Source: Augochlora pura
Lineage: Eukaryota; Arthropoda; Insecta; Hymenoptera; Halictidae
Assembly: GCF_028453695.1 (NCBI RefSeq)
Contig: NC_135776.1
Span: 6,766,663-6,830,662, forward strand
Direction of reading: 5' to 3'
Length of the DNA: 64,000 nucleotides
Below, one piece after another: positions 34,616 to 46,930 of this stretch. The number at the start of each line of letters is the position of its first letter. Position 1 is the first letter of the stretch. The notes beneath the pieces are model-generated. The model had not been told where the DNA came from and did no database searches. It saw only the letters and a list, made by a program, of their open reading frames with translations. Position numbers and translations under genes: made by a program.

Positions 34616-36452
34616 AACAGTGTATAGTATAGTACAGTAAAGTATAAAAATTAAAAATTGTCTACATCAATCAAGAGCCCAACAAAAATGTATTTCTTCT
34701 TTCCACAGTACTTAACATTCAAAATTAATATAACAACGTTGTTTAATTGTCCTATCTTCACTGTTCCATATTTATACTGATCCATTCTTCTCTTACGTTA
34801 AAAAAATTCGCAGTTAATAAACTAACAGCCGTGAAACAACTAGCAATTAAATAACATTTATTTGAACTGAAACAATGGAATTGTGAAAATACAGTGACAT
34901 TTTTCTATTTTACACAATATATTCCGGCTTATTAGACTGATTTACAAACAATTACTTTATATCTCTAGTTTCTGTAATTTTCTAAATTAAATTTTCAATT
35001 GGTGAGTGATAATGTCATAGAAATGTTGGAAATACAAATTCACGGTGGTACATACTAGCCGAACATAAACGTGACGACCATCGTGAACAGGCTGCCGACG
35101 TATTTCCATCTCTCATCGCTGTCATGATCTTCGTTACGTTCACGAATAATGCGGATGCATTGCGTTTCATCGGAATTGAGTCAGCATTCGACTAGCAATT
35201 TTCTGCATTTACTGCATGTGCGCTACAAATTGCGTTTCGTAAGTCGATGCATCCTTTGTTTCAGTTTTTATTTCGTACTGTGAGCATCGAATGCGAATAA
35301 TTTATAATACATATATATAGTATAAATATGGTATAAATATAATATATGTTATATATATTATATTATGTATATTATATATACACTATATTTATGAATTCAT
35401 TTTATATTTCATATTTACATATATAAATATTTTCTAATTTATAATACTGAATTGCGCGAATGCTTCATGACGAATAAGCAATCACGCAATTTATAACAAA
35501 TACTAAATAATCGTCATTCGAATAAAATATTCGATTAGAAAGAATCAATTCGCATGATCATCTCAGGTACATATTTATTCGAAACAATCCGCCTAATGCC
35601 CAACTCCGCGTCACAGCGCAAGGATTCAGCGAAGCTCTCTTTTACAGAGAAATCCGTGTTCGTGTCTCGCAATCCTGAGCGACGTGAATCACAAGCATCT
35701 ACACGGCACGGTTATTATGTTTCGAGTTTCAGAAGTGGGCACGAATTGCTATCACATTCCGGGTAGTTGGTTCTTCATGGGCACACACGCGTTTCGAAAC
35801 ATTAATCTTTTACGGCGGCGGCGCAGACGTCACGTAAATCAACTATAGTTCTTTTATCTTACCTTGAAGCGTGAGACCAATCTGTGTACCCCACCCCACC
35901 CTCGGTTTATTGGATTACTATTTGCAGCATTTACAGTGCACGAAGCTAAATATTAGGTTGTAAACTCGGCTCCGCGCGAATTTATCTCCTTTTTTCGTCG
36001 TGGTTTATTTGTTTCACTTGCTCCGCGAGATATTTCGCCCGTGACAGATCGACGGTCGTATCTTTTATTTTATTGCAGAAGACTCTCCGGTTTTTTGGCT
36101 GTCAATGTGCATTTGTGCATTTGTTGAAACTGAGTTGCATAGGGTGGGCAAATTAATATGACGACTGAGTGTAGATTTTATGAAGTACGTAGAGGGTCGT
36201 GTAACTGTTTCACTTTAATTTTTCTTGTAAATTACGTGTTGTATAAACGAATTAAATGGAACTTTGTATAAAGACAGTTAACTTTTTGCTATTTTAAATC
36301 TTCTCAAAGTCTTCTCTTAAAGTCTCTCTTGTGTCAATCATTTGTTACACGTATTATGATATTATTATGTTCTGATACAATATTAATGATATGTGGTGAA
36401 GTTCTAAAGAAATTCATACTATTATTATAATTACTACTATAATTATTATCAT
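34616..36452. other. Intergenic region
   Basis: AT-rich, with a TATATA simple-sequence stretch at about 35310-35430. 35560-36070 is GC-richer with a chance + frame (35554-35766). No gene is recognised. Confidence 0.5.
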
Positions 36453-36700
36453 TAGGTCGTCCCATAAATTCGTGTAATGTTCAACCCAAAAATCATTTAT
36501 CCAAAGACGTTTAAAAAAATGAAGACAACCCTAACACCAGTAACTGCTTGATGTCGATGCAACTGAGAACCCAAATGCAACTTCTTTGAGAAAGCAAATA
36601 AAAAATAAATAACGCAAGAGGCACGTGTCGCAACGCCGATATTTTTCGAAAACCGAGCATGAAATATAGAAAATCATATAACCATAAGGACAATCGAGGA
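36453..36700. mobile_element. Possible mariner relic (one terminal repeat)
   Basis: TTAGGTCGTCCCATAAATTC at about 36453 resembles insect mariner termini (wording of the type GTCCCATAAGTTCGTG). The following sequence to about 36700 has no intact frame. I found no opposite terminal repeat. This rests on a single motif, so confidence is low. Confidence 0.25.
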
Positions 36701-36719
36701 TAACAAGAAAGGATATTTC

Positions 36720-37090
36720 CGAGGCAATAAGGTCCCCGGATCCATCGGCTCAGCGGGTTATTTGGTTCTGTCTAGGAGTTCTCCCGGTCCTCCTTTCCAT
36801 TGTGTCCTGAGTGCGCTTTACCTCGAGAGGGAAGTGCGAGACAGGACCCCATTGTTTGGTGGCGGAGCCGAAAATTGGGTGTCGAACAGACTTTCTCTGC
36901 ACGCGACCGCTTGACCCGGTCTCTGTGTCACTTGCCGGTGTGATCGGTTTGCTTAAAGCTGTGCCGGCGCGGCCGAGAGGCCATTTTCCACCCTCTGGAA
37001 AAAGGATCCTCTTTGTGTCCTGACCGTGGAACAATATACACGATCGAACCAAAACTAATTCACTATTTCACGAATTCGCGGCGCTGAAGG
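36720..37090. other. GC-richer block with overlapping frames
   Basis: About 350 bases of GC-rich DNA with open frames on both strands (36811-37023 on plus, 36750-37052 on minus). Neither peptide matches a family I know. The content looks like untranslated or regulatory sequence. Confidence 0.35.
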
Positions 37091-37272
37091 ACACCCGGAC
37101 GATTGACGCACGTTTAACAATTGGTACGCGGCATTTTGTCGCACATCCTTTGAACCTGCCGTTAATGAAACATTTATCTCTCATTGGGAATGATCATGTG
37201 CGATTTTTACTGCTACCTTGTTGAGAATTTTAGAAGATTGCAATATACGGTAGAACATTGCAATGTATAATA

Positions 37273-37466
37273 GAAAATAGTAGTCATCTTCCAGACCATG
37301 CTTAACCGCACTTGAGTGCAGATTTTCTTCGAGTATAAATATTAAATGAGATAAAAATATTAAATAAGATAATAAAAAGTTTGTTGCAAAATTTTACACG
37401 CATCCCTTGATTTCAACAGATTTCTCTTATAAGCAATGAGAGTACGAATACTTATGGGACTGACTG
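37273..37466 (-). mobile_element. Truncated Tc1-type fragment, same family as 56088-57013
   Basis: The first ~60 bases match 56657-56721 (part of the transposase frame encoding the DDYYF region). The remainder matches 56900-57013, ending in the same terminal repeat (...GTACGAATACTTATGGGACTG then ACTG) followed by TA at 37467-37468. The sequence between these blocks is deleted and the other terminus is absent. It is therefore a decayed, immobile copy. Substitutions relative to the larger copy are scattered. Confidence 0.85.
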
Positions 37467-39404
37467 TATGACGCAGCAAGGGAACGTGAAAATTGTATAC
37501 ACGAGCAACGTTAATGCAGAGAATCCGTCCGAGGTGACGTCTCGTTGACGATTCCGGGCAATGAGCAAACGCATCGCTCGACACTATATTTATTCGTATA
37601 TTACATTTTTTATTCTGCTAGAAACGCGTCTATCCTCCGCTGCGACGGTTACACTTGACGGTGAATCGTGAATTTTTTGCTCGCAGCTGCCCCGAAATTA
37701 ACCGTAGCGAGCTCCCGCGAAATTTCCGAATTTTCACGAACTTTTTCGCGAATTCCCTACCCCCACGAATATATACCATAAAACGCATTCCCATAAACCC
37801 GGAATGAAAATTCTCGAGCTCCACCAAAAAAAACGAACAATCCGTCGGGTAATGTATTTTCAAAGACAGTCCATTATTTTCTCAAGTATAATTTTCTGAG
37901 AGCACAAACATCGCTGTTTCGTTACAGTTTTATTGGTGTGATTTCTTTTTTGAATTTTTCCAATTTTTAATTAATTTTCACATTATATTTTCATGGTAAT
38001 ACATTGGAAGAGACTGAACTTTACTAGCATATTTAGGATGCAGAAGAATTAATACTAGGTTTACGGAACCTGTAAAAGTAACGACAAATTGTTTAATTTA
38101 TTAGCTAATATATGTGCTAGTTACGCCAAATATTACAGTAGGACTTGTTAAAACTTAGAATAAATGTCTTATTACTTTTATGAACTAATATAAAGCAGCT
38201 GCTTTTAGTTTCTGTAAATCTAGTATTGAAAGATCATAGTATAATACGATATTATACATATATCTATATATGTATAGGGCAAGAGATGGGTAGAATTATT
38301 TTGCTCACGATCCCGGGCTCGTCCTCTCGATGTTATAAATATCTAATCTATTCTTCCGTAGACTCCGAGAACAAACGGTCATAGAAAATACATAGAGCGC
38401 CATCGCAGTCGTCCTTTACAAGAAACTTTGTTTCTTCTCTCATGAGGAATAGTTTTCTTTTTGTTTGCTCTTTCGTTCCGGCCGACGCTCAGTTGTTCTT
38501 TTTGCAGGAAAACGTCGCGTCTTCCCATTCGAATAATCAAGTATTTTTCTATGCAACGATCGCTGTCACTATCTTGTTTCGAGTATCACGATTAATTAAA
38601 CAATGCGACTTCATCCCTTCAGAAATCCCTTTCAAAAATGCAAAATTAAGACTAGAATTTCCAGACGAGATAAAAATCGTATTCTAAATTTTTTATTTTA
38701 CATTCATCGAAATTATAAGGACATTTTTTTAAAAAAATAAACATTCCTTGTTGTTTACTGCAGTGAAAGTTGCAGCGCATTTTAGTAACTGCACCGTTGC
38801 AATTTAAAGAAATATTAGCATTATAGAAACATAGTATTTCTAGTATAATCGTGTGTGTATAGTTTTAAGAACTGTTTAATAATAAATTATGCGCTTTCGT
38901 GGAAATAAAAATTTTCAAAAAGCATAATTAAAACGAGGATATACTTCTTCTGTTCATAAATTTAATATAGATTCTATCAATTGGTTTTTTAACATTTTTT
39001 TCTATTTTATCTTCCTACATAAAAATGAAGTATAAAATTGTTATTATAGCTTCTACAAAAGTAATAACATTTTTAAGAATTGTCGTTATCTTGTCGCGTT
39101 CTCTCTATTATTTATATTTACGGGTACGGTAGTTACTTGGTATAATAGATCCATAATAGGCGTGAAATCATTGACTGAGCTAGGGGGGATGCAATTGTTC
39201 CAGTAGATTGCCTCAATCAGGAACTGTGTTACCAACTTGCCAGCGTGAGAATACTTAACCTATATTTCGTATAGCAAAATAATTATAGCTGAACGTCGGT
39301 CCAGAACCTCCTAGAGTACCATATTTAACGATTTCGTACAGCGTGCTGTAGAAAAGATATCCTTAACATCTGCGCTATTCTCGGTGTTAACAACATTGCC
39401 AAAA
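37467..39404. other. Intergenic region
   Basis: 37470-37860 is GC-richer with short minus-strand frames; the rest is AT-rich. No gene is supported. A frame at 38442-38687 has no recognisable product. Confidence 0.5.
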
Positions 39405-39790
39405 TTCCCAGCGTTCTCAATATTCTCAGTATTCTCACTGTTATATGTATACATATAATATTGTTTATTATCGATGTTCTTAATACACTTGGTATACTCA
39501 ATACGCTAAATACATTTAATATACTGAATACATTTAATGTACTCAATATACTCAAATATTTAATATTCAATATTCAATATAATCAATAGCCTCAATATTT
39601 CTAATAATTCACAATATCCTCAATATTTACTAGATTTTAATAATTCACGATATTCTCAATAATCTCAATATTATTAATATTATCAATATCTCTAATACTC
39701 TTAATAATTCATGATATTCTCAATACTTTCCATAATTCACAATATTCTCAATATTCTTAATAATTCGTTGTTTTCAATACTCTTAATATC
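39405..39790. repeat. AATATTCTCA minisatellite
   Basis: Tandem ~10-12-bp units (AATATTCTCA, AATACTCTTA, ATAATTCACA) run for nearly 400 bases with drift. A minus-strand frame (39325-39570) is a repeat artefact. Confidence 0.85.
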
Positions 39791-42700
39791 AATTTTCTGT
39801 CATATTCTTTTTTTAAACTTTTAATAACGTATCTTAACATAAAACTTCGCTGTACCTTTAGTTATCAAGTATTTTAAAATAAATTAAGTTGAAGTAAATG
39901 AAACATAAATCAAGTTGAAATAAATGGAATAAAACTCGAGTTGAAGTAAATTACATCTAAAACAAGTGAAATTAAATTAAAAATAAATCAAGCTAAATCG
40001 AACTGAAAGTAAACAAAAGATAAATTAAGTTTCGTTAACAGTTTGACGATAGGTTCCTCTGCCTCCCTAGAAAATTACACGTTTCGACGCTCGCATTGTT
40101 TTCCACAATTTATGCTAATAGCCAACAATCAACACGAAGCATCATCGGCAAATATTTGCGGCATGATTACTCGTACGGTCTCCGCGCGCACGCCAGCTTT
40201 TTTAATAGTTTGCGCAAACGTTGAAAAGCTGGGGCCCCCGTGTACGCGGAATATTTGCACGAGCTCGGCCCGATTGACAAGCACGTTTGATTATCTATTT
40301 CGGACTCCCACCGAGTCCGCGATTTGTGTGTCGCGTCGAATAAAAACGAAAAAAAAAAAGAAAATGTTTCGCCGTTAAAAGCATTGTATGAGCAGCAGTA
40401 ATCAGAATCGATTCAACGCGTTTTCCAAAGCGTTAATCGATTCCGGGGGCGCCGCGAACTCTCAATGAAAGAAACGTTCCTTTGTTAAAGAAAATCGCGG
40501 GGAAACGTTGTAACGGCGGACAATAGGCATTTTTCCACCGACGCAATATCTCGCGGCCGGTCTCCGGTTGAAATTCCGTTTCGGTTGTTCCTCCTTTTTT
40601 CTTTCTTTTTTTTGTTTAGCGGTCTTACTTGCCGAACGATAAACAAAGAAGTTCGAACATGGTTCGCCGCTGCGTTTTAATAAAATGGAAGCTCGAGCGG
40701 AACGCTAAAACGGGCACGCTTTTTCCGCATTGGTTTATTGTTTCCTGAACAGGTGCCCGAATTCGCGGAAAATTCATTCTTCTTATTTTCGTGGAGGGAA
40801 ACTGCGAACGCGTTCGCTGAAAGGTTACGTTTCTCGAATTTGTTAAATGTAGAAATGCATTATTTCGAACGGAATTTTAAAAGCGATACGAATTGTTATT
40901 TCTTTTTTCAGCTTAGCGAGTCGGTTAAGTTTTATGGATACAGTGCTTAAAAATATGTTCATTGTCTAAAGACGATTTGCATTTTTAGTTATGCTAATAT
41001 TTAGAGGATAATTATGCAGTTTTAACATTTTCCTTTGTTTTTGTTAAAAATAGATATTTAGAAGATGGAAAGTGGAAAAATTTCTTCGTCAATACGTAAT
41101 TTTATGATTACAATGTTAATTAAGGGTATAGATCGTAAAGGAAATTTTAGATTCAAGAATTCAATTTATTGAAAACTATATGTTTGGACTGAAATTAAGA
41201 TACTATACTTTCTAGATAATAATAAATATTCCACAATATCAGTTTTTAAGAATACAAAATTATTAGCGAATTCTTTTTTGATTATTAATAAATAATTAAT
41301 TTTAATCGTATGATTAATCAATAAACAGTTATTTATTCCTTATTTAATAGATTTTAAAATTACATGATTAAATGTTGCATATTATAGTCGAAAAATAAAA
41401 CAGAAAACCAGCAGAAAATGAATCATTGCCCTTCTTTGCACCAAATTACTATAATACTATAAAAATTAATGTGAAATAGTTAAATCACTCACCCCAGACA
41501 ATCGAGCGTTTCCGAGAAGATTTGCAACCGCTTTCGTGCCAATCCCTTTCTTCCCGTTCGTCTTAATACCGTCCCTCTAATCTAGAAGCTGCATTTTTCC
41601 CGACGATTCTGTCCGCGAAAGACGGTTATGGGCTTTTGCGGCAGAGAAGGCGAGGACTGGCCGCGTCGTTGCAGGGTGAATGAAACCACGGCTGCAAGGT
41701 GCATCGATTACGGAAAGGTGACGCTCTAATGGGTACATTAACGCGGGGTCTTGTCGCCGGACCGGTTTGTTAATTCATGCGAAGAAACACCGCATCTTTT
41801 ATTCGCTTCACTCAGTAAATTGCTAAACGAATTACTTACGCCCCTGATGAAAGAGACTCCGCGGCGTTCTCGATTAGTGCCCGGTCGAGCTTATCCGTGC
41901 TTCCCTTAGTAATCGGCGGCGCAGCACCCCGATCGGAGGTGTCTTCGGCTTACACCCTATTTCTGGATCGGTCGCGAATACACGCGCCTTGTTTCACAGG
42001 GCGTTTTCTGTGAAACGAACCCTAGGAGCTAACGAGACTTTGCCCGCACGCTCGGTTGTCCTTTTAGCCTCTTAAAATAACCTTCTCTCCCTCTCGCGGC
42101 TCCCTTCCGCCGCGCGTCCACTTTGAACTTTTGTCTGCGCGGTTAACAATTATGCTCCGCTCGTTCCTCCCCTTCTTTTTTACGCTCGTCTCCGCACTTT
42201 TTTCTTCTTCTTCTCTCTCTCTCTCTCTCCTCTATTTTTCGCGGACCGTTTGCACTGTTTATTAGTCGGCGCGAGGTTCTTGCAATTTCATCCCCCGCGT
42301 TTCTTGTTAGCGGAGAGGATGCGCGTGACGTTTCCCTGCTAATTATCTAATTTCCACTGTTGCCGAGCACCTTTTATCGCGGATCAGGGTTACGACCACT
42401 TCCCAAAAAGAATTCGAAACTTTCGGGACCGTGAATTGGGATCGCGGACGCCGGGGTTGCTCCGGAATCAACCCCCTAGCACGTTGCTGAATTAATCGTT
42501 CTTTCTGTCTATCTTCTTTCACTTTATTTAAATGTAGTGGAGCAAACTTAATGTTTACAGTATTTTATTGTTATACACAGTGTCTATATCATTTTCTAAC
42601 TAATTTAATTCCCTCATAGAATAGTAACAATTCAATAATTTTATAAGCAATTAATTTAATTTAATACACAATTTACTAAATATTGAATATACTAAGTATT

Positions 42701-43304
42701 AAATCACGATCAATATTATATTATTATATTATCATCTTAGTTTAGAGATCTCATGTTCGATAATTAAAGAAATTTGTTATTATTAAACTATAGAAACAAA
42801 ATAAAAATTCTCCGTCTCAATTGCAAAATGTAGAAATTAAATTTCAATTTTTTCTTACCCTTAATAATTATAATAGATCAGCAATAATACATTGGAATTT
42901 ATATGTTCTTTTGATGTTTTGATTATTTGAAAATGCACTTAATTTTATTATACATACAGCGGTTGTTAAATCGATTTTTGTATTTTTATCAGAACAGGCG
43001 CAGTTATGGCAAGCTAACCTGATGGACAAGTGCTAAAGTTTGGTGACTCCAATCGTTAAACGCTGTGGCGACTCGAATCGTTAAACGTTGCGGCGACTCC
43101 ATAATGGTATGACGCTATTTTAGTAATGAACAAGCGGGGAATTTAACTATTATTCGGAGCATACGCTAACTGGGACAAAGTATGTTGAAATATATCGCCG
43201 GGAAATTTGTTATCCTCGATCCAATGATCAACCGGGACCGAGCGAAGCGTATTTAGACGCGGGAAATAATTTTCTGCAGGACGAGCGACGTTTATTTATT
43301 GTTA
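39791..43304. other. Intergenic: two GC-richer blocks in AT-rich DNA
   Basis: 40040-40940 and 41490-42480 are GC-richer and CpG-containing, with no convincing ORF (the 40043 frame opens at TTG and ends in a poly-A-encoded Lys run). 42480-42990 is AT-rich. 43018-43100 has three short repeats of GACTCGAATCGTTAAACGCT-type wording. No gene is supported. Confidence 0.45.
42202..42229. repeat. (TC)n microsatellite
   Basis: A CTTCTTCTTCTCTCTC run. Confidence 0.9.
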
Positions 43305-43450
43305 GACGTGGCACGGTGTCCGGATTTAGATTCTATTGAACATTTACCAGAAGAATTATCGGTATACCATATCGCCGTGAAAAGTGCAGTGGAAAATGGT
43401 TGAGCTCTTTGTGTGCACATATAGAAAATTTATATTACTTTACTGGGTGA
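43305..43450 (+). pseudogene. Possible Tc1/mariner transposase C-terminal relic
   Basis: A frame from 43305 reads DVARCPDLDSIEHLPEELS and runs on to about 43450. The CPDLDSIEHL.EEL wording parallels the SPDLNPIEHLWEEL region of Tc1/mariner transposases, which carries the third acidic catalytic residue. The usual W after HL is replaced by P, and no upstream domain or terminal repeats are visible. The evidence is one short motif, so confidence is modest. Confidence 0.4.
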
Positions 43451-44172
43451 TAAAGAATAAATTGATGAAGCTTTAGACAATGGTAAATTCGTTGTTTAAT
43501 TATCTAATTAATAGATACGTATATATAGGTAATAATACGTTCGTACAAGATAATAATAATTAAATTATAAATTCTATGTTAAATGTATTTTCATAACGAA
43601 GAGGTGCAGAGTATAAATGCAAAAGCAGAGGAGATATTTAGGATGTTATACAAGATTATCTGGGAATGGACAATTATGTCGATTTTAATGAAAACTCAAA
43701 ATGCTTTGCATTGTTTTATGAGATAAAAAAACATTCGGAAAATTATTTCTTTTTCATAGAAATATTACTTTTATTATTAAGAAATATATGAGATCCAAAA
43801 TCTAGAACAGAATCCATCACAGTCATATATTGTATTAGTATGAATATTAGATATTTATTAGTCAGAAATGATAAAAATGATTATGATAAAAGTATTAATA
43901 ACTACAAGTGTACATAAAGTACGCAAAATGTAAAAATAGAAGCTGAGGATCTGTAAAACACTAAAAACTTTAATTTAGTACAAATAATAATAAAAAACTG
44001 CAGTACTAATAAATAACTATTAGAATATAATAATAAATAATCTAATAATAAATATAATAATATCGTCAAAATAATAATTATAATGTCATTGTAATAATAA
44101 TTATAATATAATAATACCATTACAATAGTATCATTATGTAATAATAGAGTCAATCGTTCGTTCCTTTTGCAG

Positions 44173-44405
44173 AAAATCAAGCCTCTTATATGCAGAATGA
44201 AGTGCAATACTTTTTTCCCAGATTAGAAGGAAAAAAAGTTGGCAACTTCTGCGAAGGTTTTCCGTCTTTCCCTGAACTGTTCCTTATCTATGTTCACTGT
44301 GCACAAGGATACGAAGACTGTCCTTTCTCGATAGTAGTGAACATAGATGCGACACGAGTGTCTCAGGAGAACATGTTGAACGCCGTGGAAGCGATAAACT
44401 TTTAG
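44173..44405 (+). CDS. Possible terminal exon of an unrecognised gene
   Basis: A good acceptor (CGTTCGTTCCTTTTGCAG, AG at 44171-44172) is followed by a frame open to TAG 44403-44405, entered with two leading bases. An internal ATG lies at 44190. The peptide includes NEVQYFFPRLEGKKVGNF, FPELFLIYVHCAQGYEDC and VVNIDATRVSQENMLNAVEA. It is mixed hydrophobic/acidic and unlike the low-complexity frames around it. No family is recognised. A second frame overlaps on the same strand (ending TAA near 44451), so chance openness is possible. No partner exon was found upstream. Confidence 0.3.
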
Positions 44406-45059
44406 ATTTTGACCCGGAAGGTATTATTGCACTCAGCTGCACTGTATCTTAAAATATTGGAGTAGCCGGTGCTAAAACATTTATTTAAATGCGTCCAATT
44501 GTCTCTGTTGTGCTATTATGACTTTGTGGATCGTTGTGACCTGAAAGTGCATTGGCAATTCTTTTCATTTATTTTTCAATGGTTGGACTGTGATCTTGCA
44601 AATTGTTCTTACAATTTTTATCTAATGATTAATGTTCTAATTATTATAGTTTTTAATGTAATTTTGAAATGAAACTAGTCTTTGAAATTGATATTATAAT
44701 TTTTATTTGAGAATTGGTATTACAATTTTCATATGAGAAATATTATTATAATTATAGTTTATAAAATAATTTTGCTATAAACCTAATCTTTAAAATCAGG
44801 ATTATAATTCTTTTCGTAATTATTGTTGCTGAAATTATAATTTTTAAATACACAAAACCATAAACTATAAAATTTAATATTTTATTTCATTCCACCTTCG
44901 CATATTAAAATCGTAATTTTAGCAAACTTTTCTCCGACTGCGAAGGTCTAAATAAATAACAATACCTTACGTTATTTAAAAACATCGATCTATCGAATAA
45001 TAACATAAGCATCCAACAACAAAGCTTTTCAGTTTTAACAAACCTGTCGATAATAAATA
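44406..45059. other. AT-rich non-coding
   Basis: Tandem-like TTATAATTTTTATTTGAGAA variants at 44690-44840. No gene. Confidence 0.6.
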
Positions 45060-45073
45060 CCCCCCCCCCCCCC
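45060..45073. repeat. Poly-C run (14 C)
   Basis: An uninterrupted homopolymer of C; its length may be unreliable in the assembly. Confidence 0.95.
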
Positions 45074-45163
45074 GAGAAGCGCTCCATAACAGGTTACCTC
45101 CCCAGGTTCCGAAACTTCGAAAACCATCAAACAGGTTCGGTATTTTCCACCGAGCTTTATTTT

Positions 45164-45179
45164 CGCGCGCGCGCGCGCG
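45164..45179. repeat. (CG)8 alternating tract
   Basis: A perfect CGCGCG run within a GC-richer region, a possible Z-DNA-forming sequence. Confidence 0.95.
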
Positions 45180-45445
45180 ACTCTTCCGGCCGGCAGTAAA
45201 AGGGGTTAAATGAATCTAATAAACGCAAAGTAAACTTTGACATTACCGGGGGTGGGGTGAACGCAGGGAGCATATAAAAATATTTCTGTGACCCAAATAA
45301 TCCACCCACCTAATCATCCGGATCGAGAAGTCCCAGGGCTTATCGCGACCGCATCGCGGCACACGTATAAAATATGGGTGTATCGCGGGCGCAACATCTA
45401 TCAAAGTGTGAAACGCTGAAGCAAGGAGTGGTGAAGAGAGACAGA

Positions 45446-45449
<4 letters not shown>

Positions 45450-45484
<35 letters not shown>
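45450..45484. repeat. (GA)n microsatellite
   Basis: About 35 bases of uninterrupted GAGA. Two long minus-strand frames (45243-45608 and 45340-45651) run through it and are low-complexity artefacts. Confidence 0.95.
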
Positions 45485-45487
<3 letters not shown>

Positions 45488-46299
45488 GTTGAGAGGGCGG
45501 AGAGGGAGCGGAGAAAAAATACAGCGGAACAACAAAGCGAGAAAACGGGGATAAAGGGTGTGAGGGCATGCAGCGTGCAGAAACGGGTAGGATAGCGGGG
45601 ATGCACATGGCTGTTAACTATCCTTTGAGTCTCGTTCGTGGAACACCTCACCCGTGCAATGTCTCACTCGGACCATGGGGCTGTGACAGTGTATGGTTGA
45701 GCTACGATGGCGGATATGCTCGGCTGCCCCGTAAAAAGACATTTTCACAGCTCTACTAGCGCACAAAATAGTAGACAACCCCGGCTCTTGGACCCGTGTA
45801 AGCATCGTGTAACGCTATACCTGATTACACACAGTGATCAGTGAGCCGAGCTTATCCACCGTATGCTTCGATAAGTTGTTAAGAACGCACCTCGTTGGGT
45901 TCCAACCACCGTGCTAACAGAATTGTCCAGTCTTCTGTGATTTATGTCCACGTATTATTAGTCTCGTCGAACGTGGCCGCTCGACGGCAACGACTTAAAA
46001 GGCGACCCCATAAACGCCTGTTTATTATTATAACAACGGCTTCCGATCATACGTAGATCGCTCGTCGCTAATCGGAGAACCGGGATCGATCGCTGCTTAC
46101 ACGCGTCGCTTTACCCGTCGCTTTACCCGTCCCATCGCTACGACGCCCCTGCTTAATTATTTGCCGCGATTGTTACGCGCACGACTCCCCAGGTGTTCCG
46201 GTTCGGAACTGGTCTCTGCCTGCTCGAAATTTGCACGATCTTTAGATATGGATCTCTTCTGTGCTCCTTTATTTATTTGTTAATCGTGACTGCAGATTT

Positions 46300-46930
46300 T
46301 TTGGCCAATCAGAAACGAGACATCGGCTGTTTTTAATCCGGCGATTAGGACGGGGGTAGTTTTCGTTTGAGAATGGAATGTTGTAGATTAATTTTGATAT
46401 TTTTTTACGAGGGATTTGTGAGAATTCTTAGTGTAAGAATTTGTGTCAAGTTGTTTGGTTTTGTTGTAAGAATTATTACAGATTTTCTTGGCGAAAGAAA
46501 AATAAAAGATTAGCTGGTTTTAATAGTAATTACACAAGGGGTAGTTTAGTGTAGAATAAGACTGAAACGTTGTAAGTTAATTTTGTTATTTTTTGCAAGT
46601 GATTTGAGAGAATTCTTAGTGTTTTATTTTGTGTATATCTTTTCCTTTTTGTTGTAAGAATTGTTACAGATTTTCTTGGCGAAAGAAAAATAGAAGATTA
46701 GCTGGTTTTAATACTAATTACGTAGGGGGTAGTTTAGTCGTGAATAAGACATTGCAGTTCACTTTGTCATTTCTTTTTTAATAAAGAATTTATATAAATT
46801 ATCTGTAACTTTATTTATGGGAAAATGCAATGGGAAATTACAAGATTAACTTTTTTAATAACAATTACGAATAGGATAGGTTATTTGAGAACGCAGCATT
46901 GTAGTTTAATTTCTCGATTTTTATCAAAAT
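46300..46930. repeat. ~188-bp duplicated units plus decayed flanking copies
   Basis: Two close copies share TTGTTGTAAGAATTGTTACA, GATTTTCTTGGCGAAAGAAA and AAGATTAGCTGGTTTTAAT (near 46512 and 46700). Diverged partial copies precede (46325-46420, TTTTTAATCCGGCGATTAGG) and follow (46835-46925, AAGATTAACTTTTTTAATA). Non-coding. Confidence 0.75.

Larger units (their letters stand above)
45100..46280. other. GC-richer block
   Basis: About 1.2 kb of CpG-containing DNA around the simple repeats, with short frames on both strands (for example + 45568-45759) and no recognisable protein. It includes a TCGCTTTACCCGTCGCTTTA direct repeat near 46108. It may be regulatory or an untranslated exon. Confidence 0.4.

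Noticed and set aside
40043..40378. 111-codon frame
   Set aside because: Opens at TTG, ends in a poly-A-encoded Lys run, and has no family resemblance.
45243..45651. 121- and 103-codon minus-strand frames
   Set aside because: Both run through a (GA)n tract, giving poly-Ser/Leu. No start context or domain.
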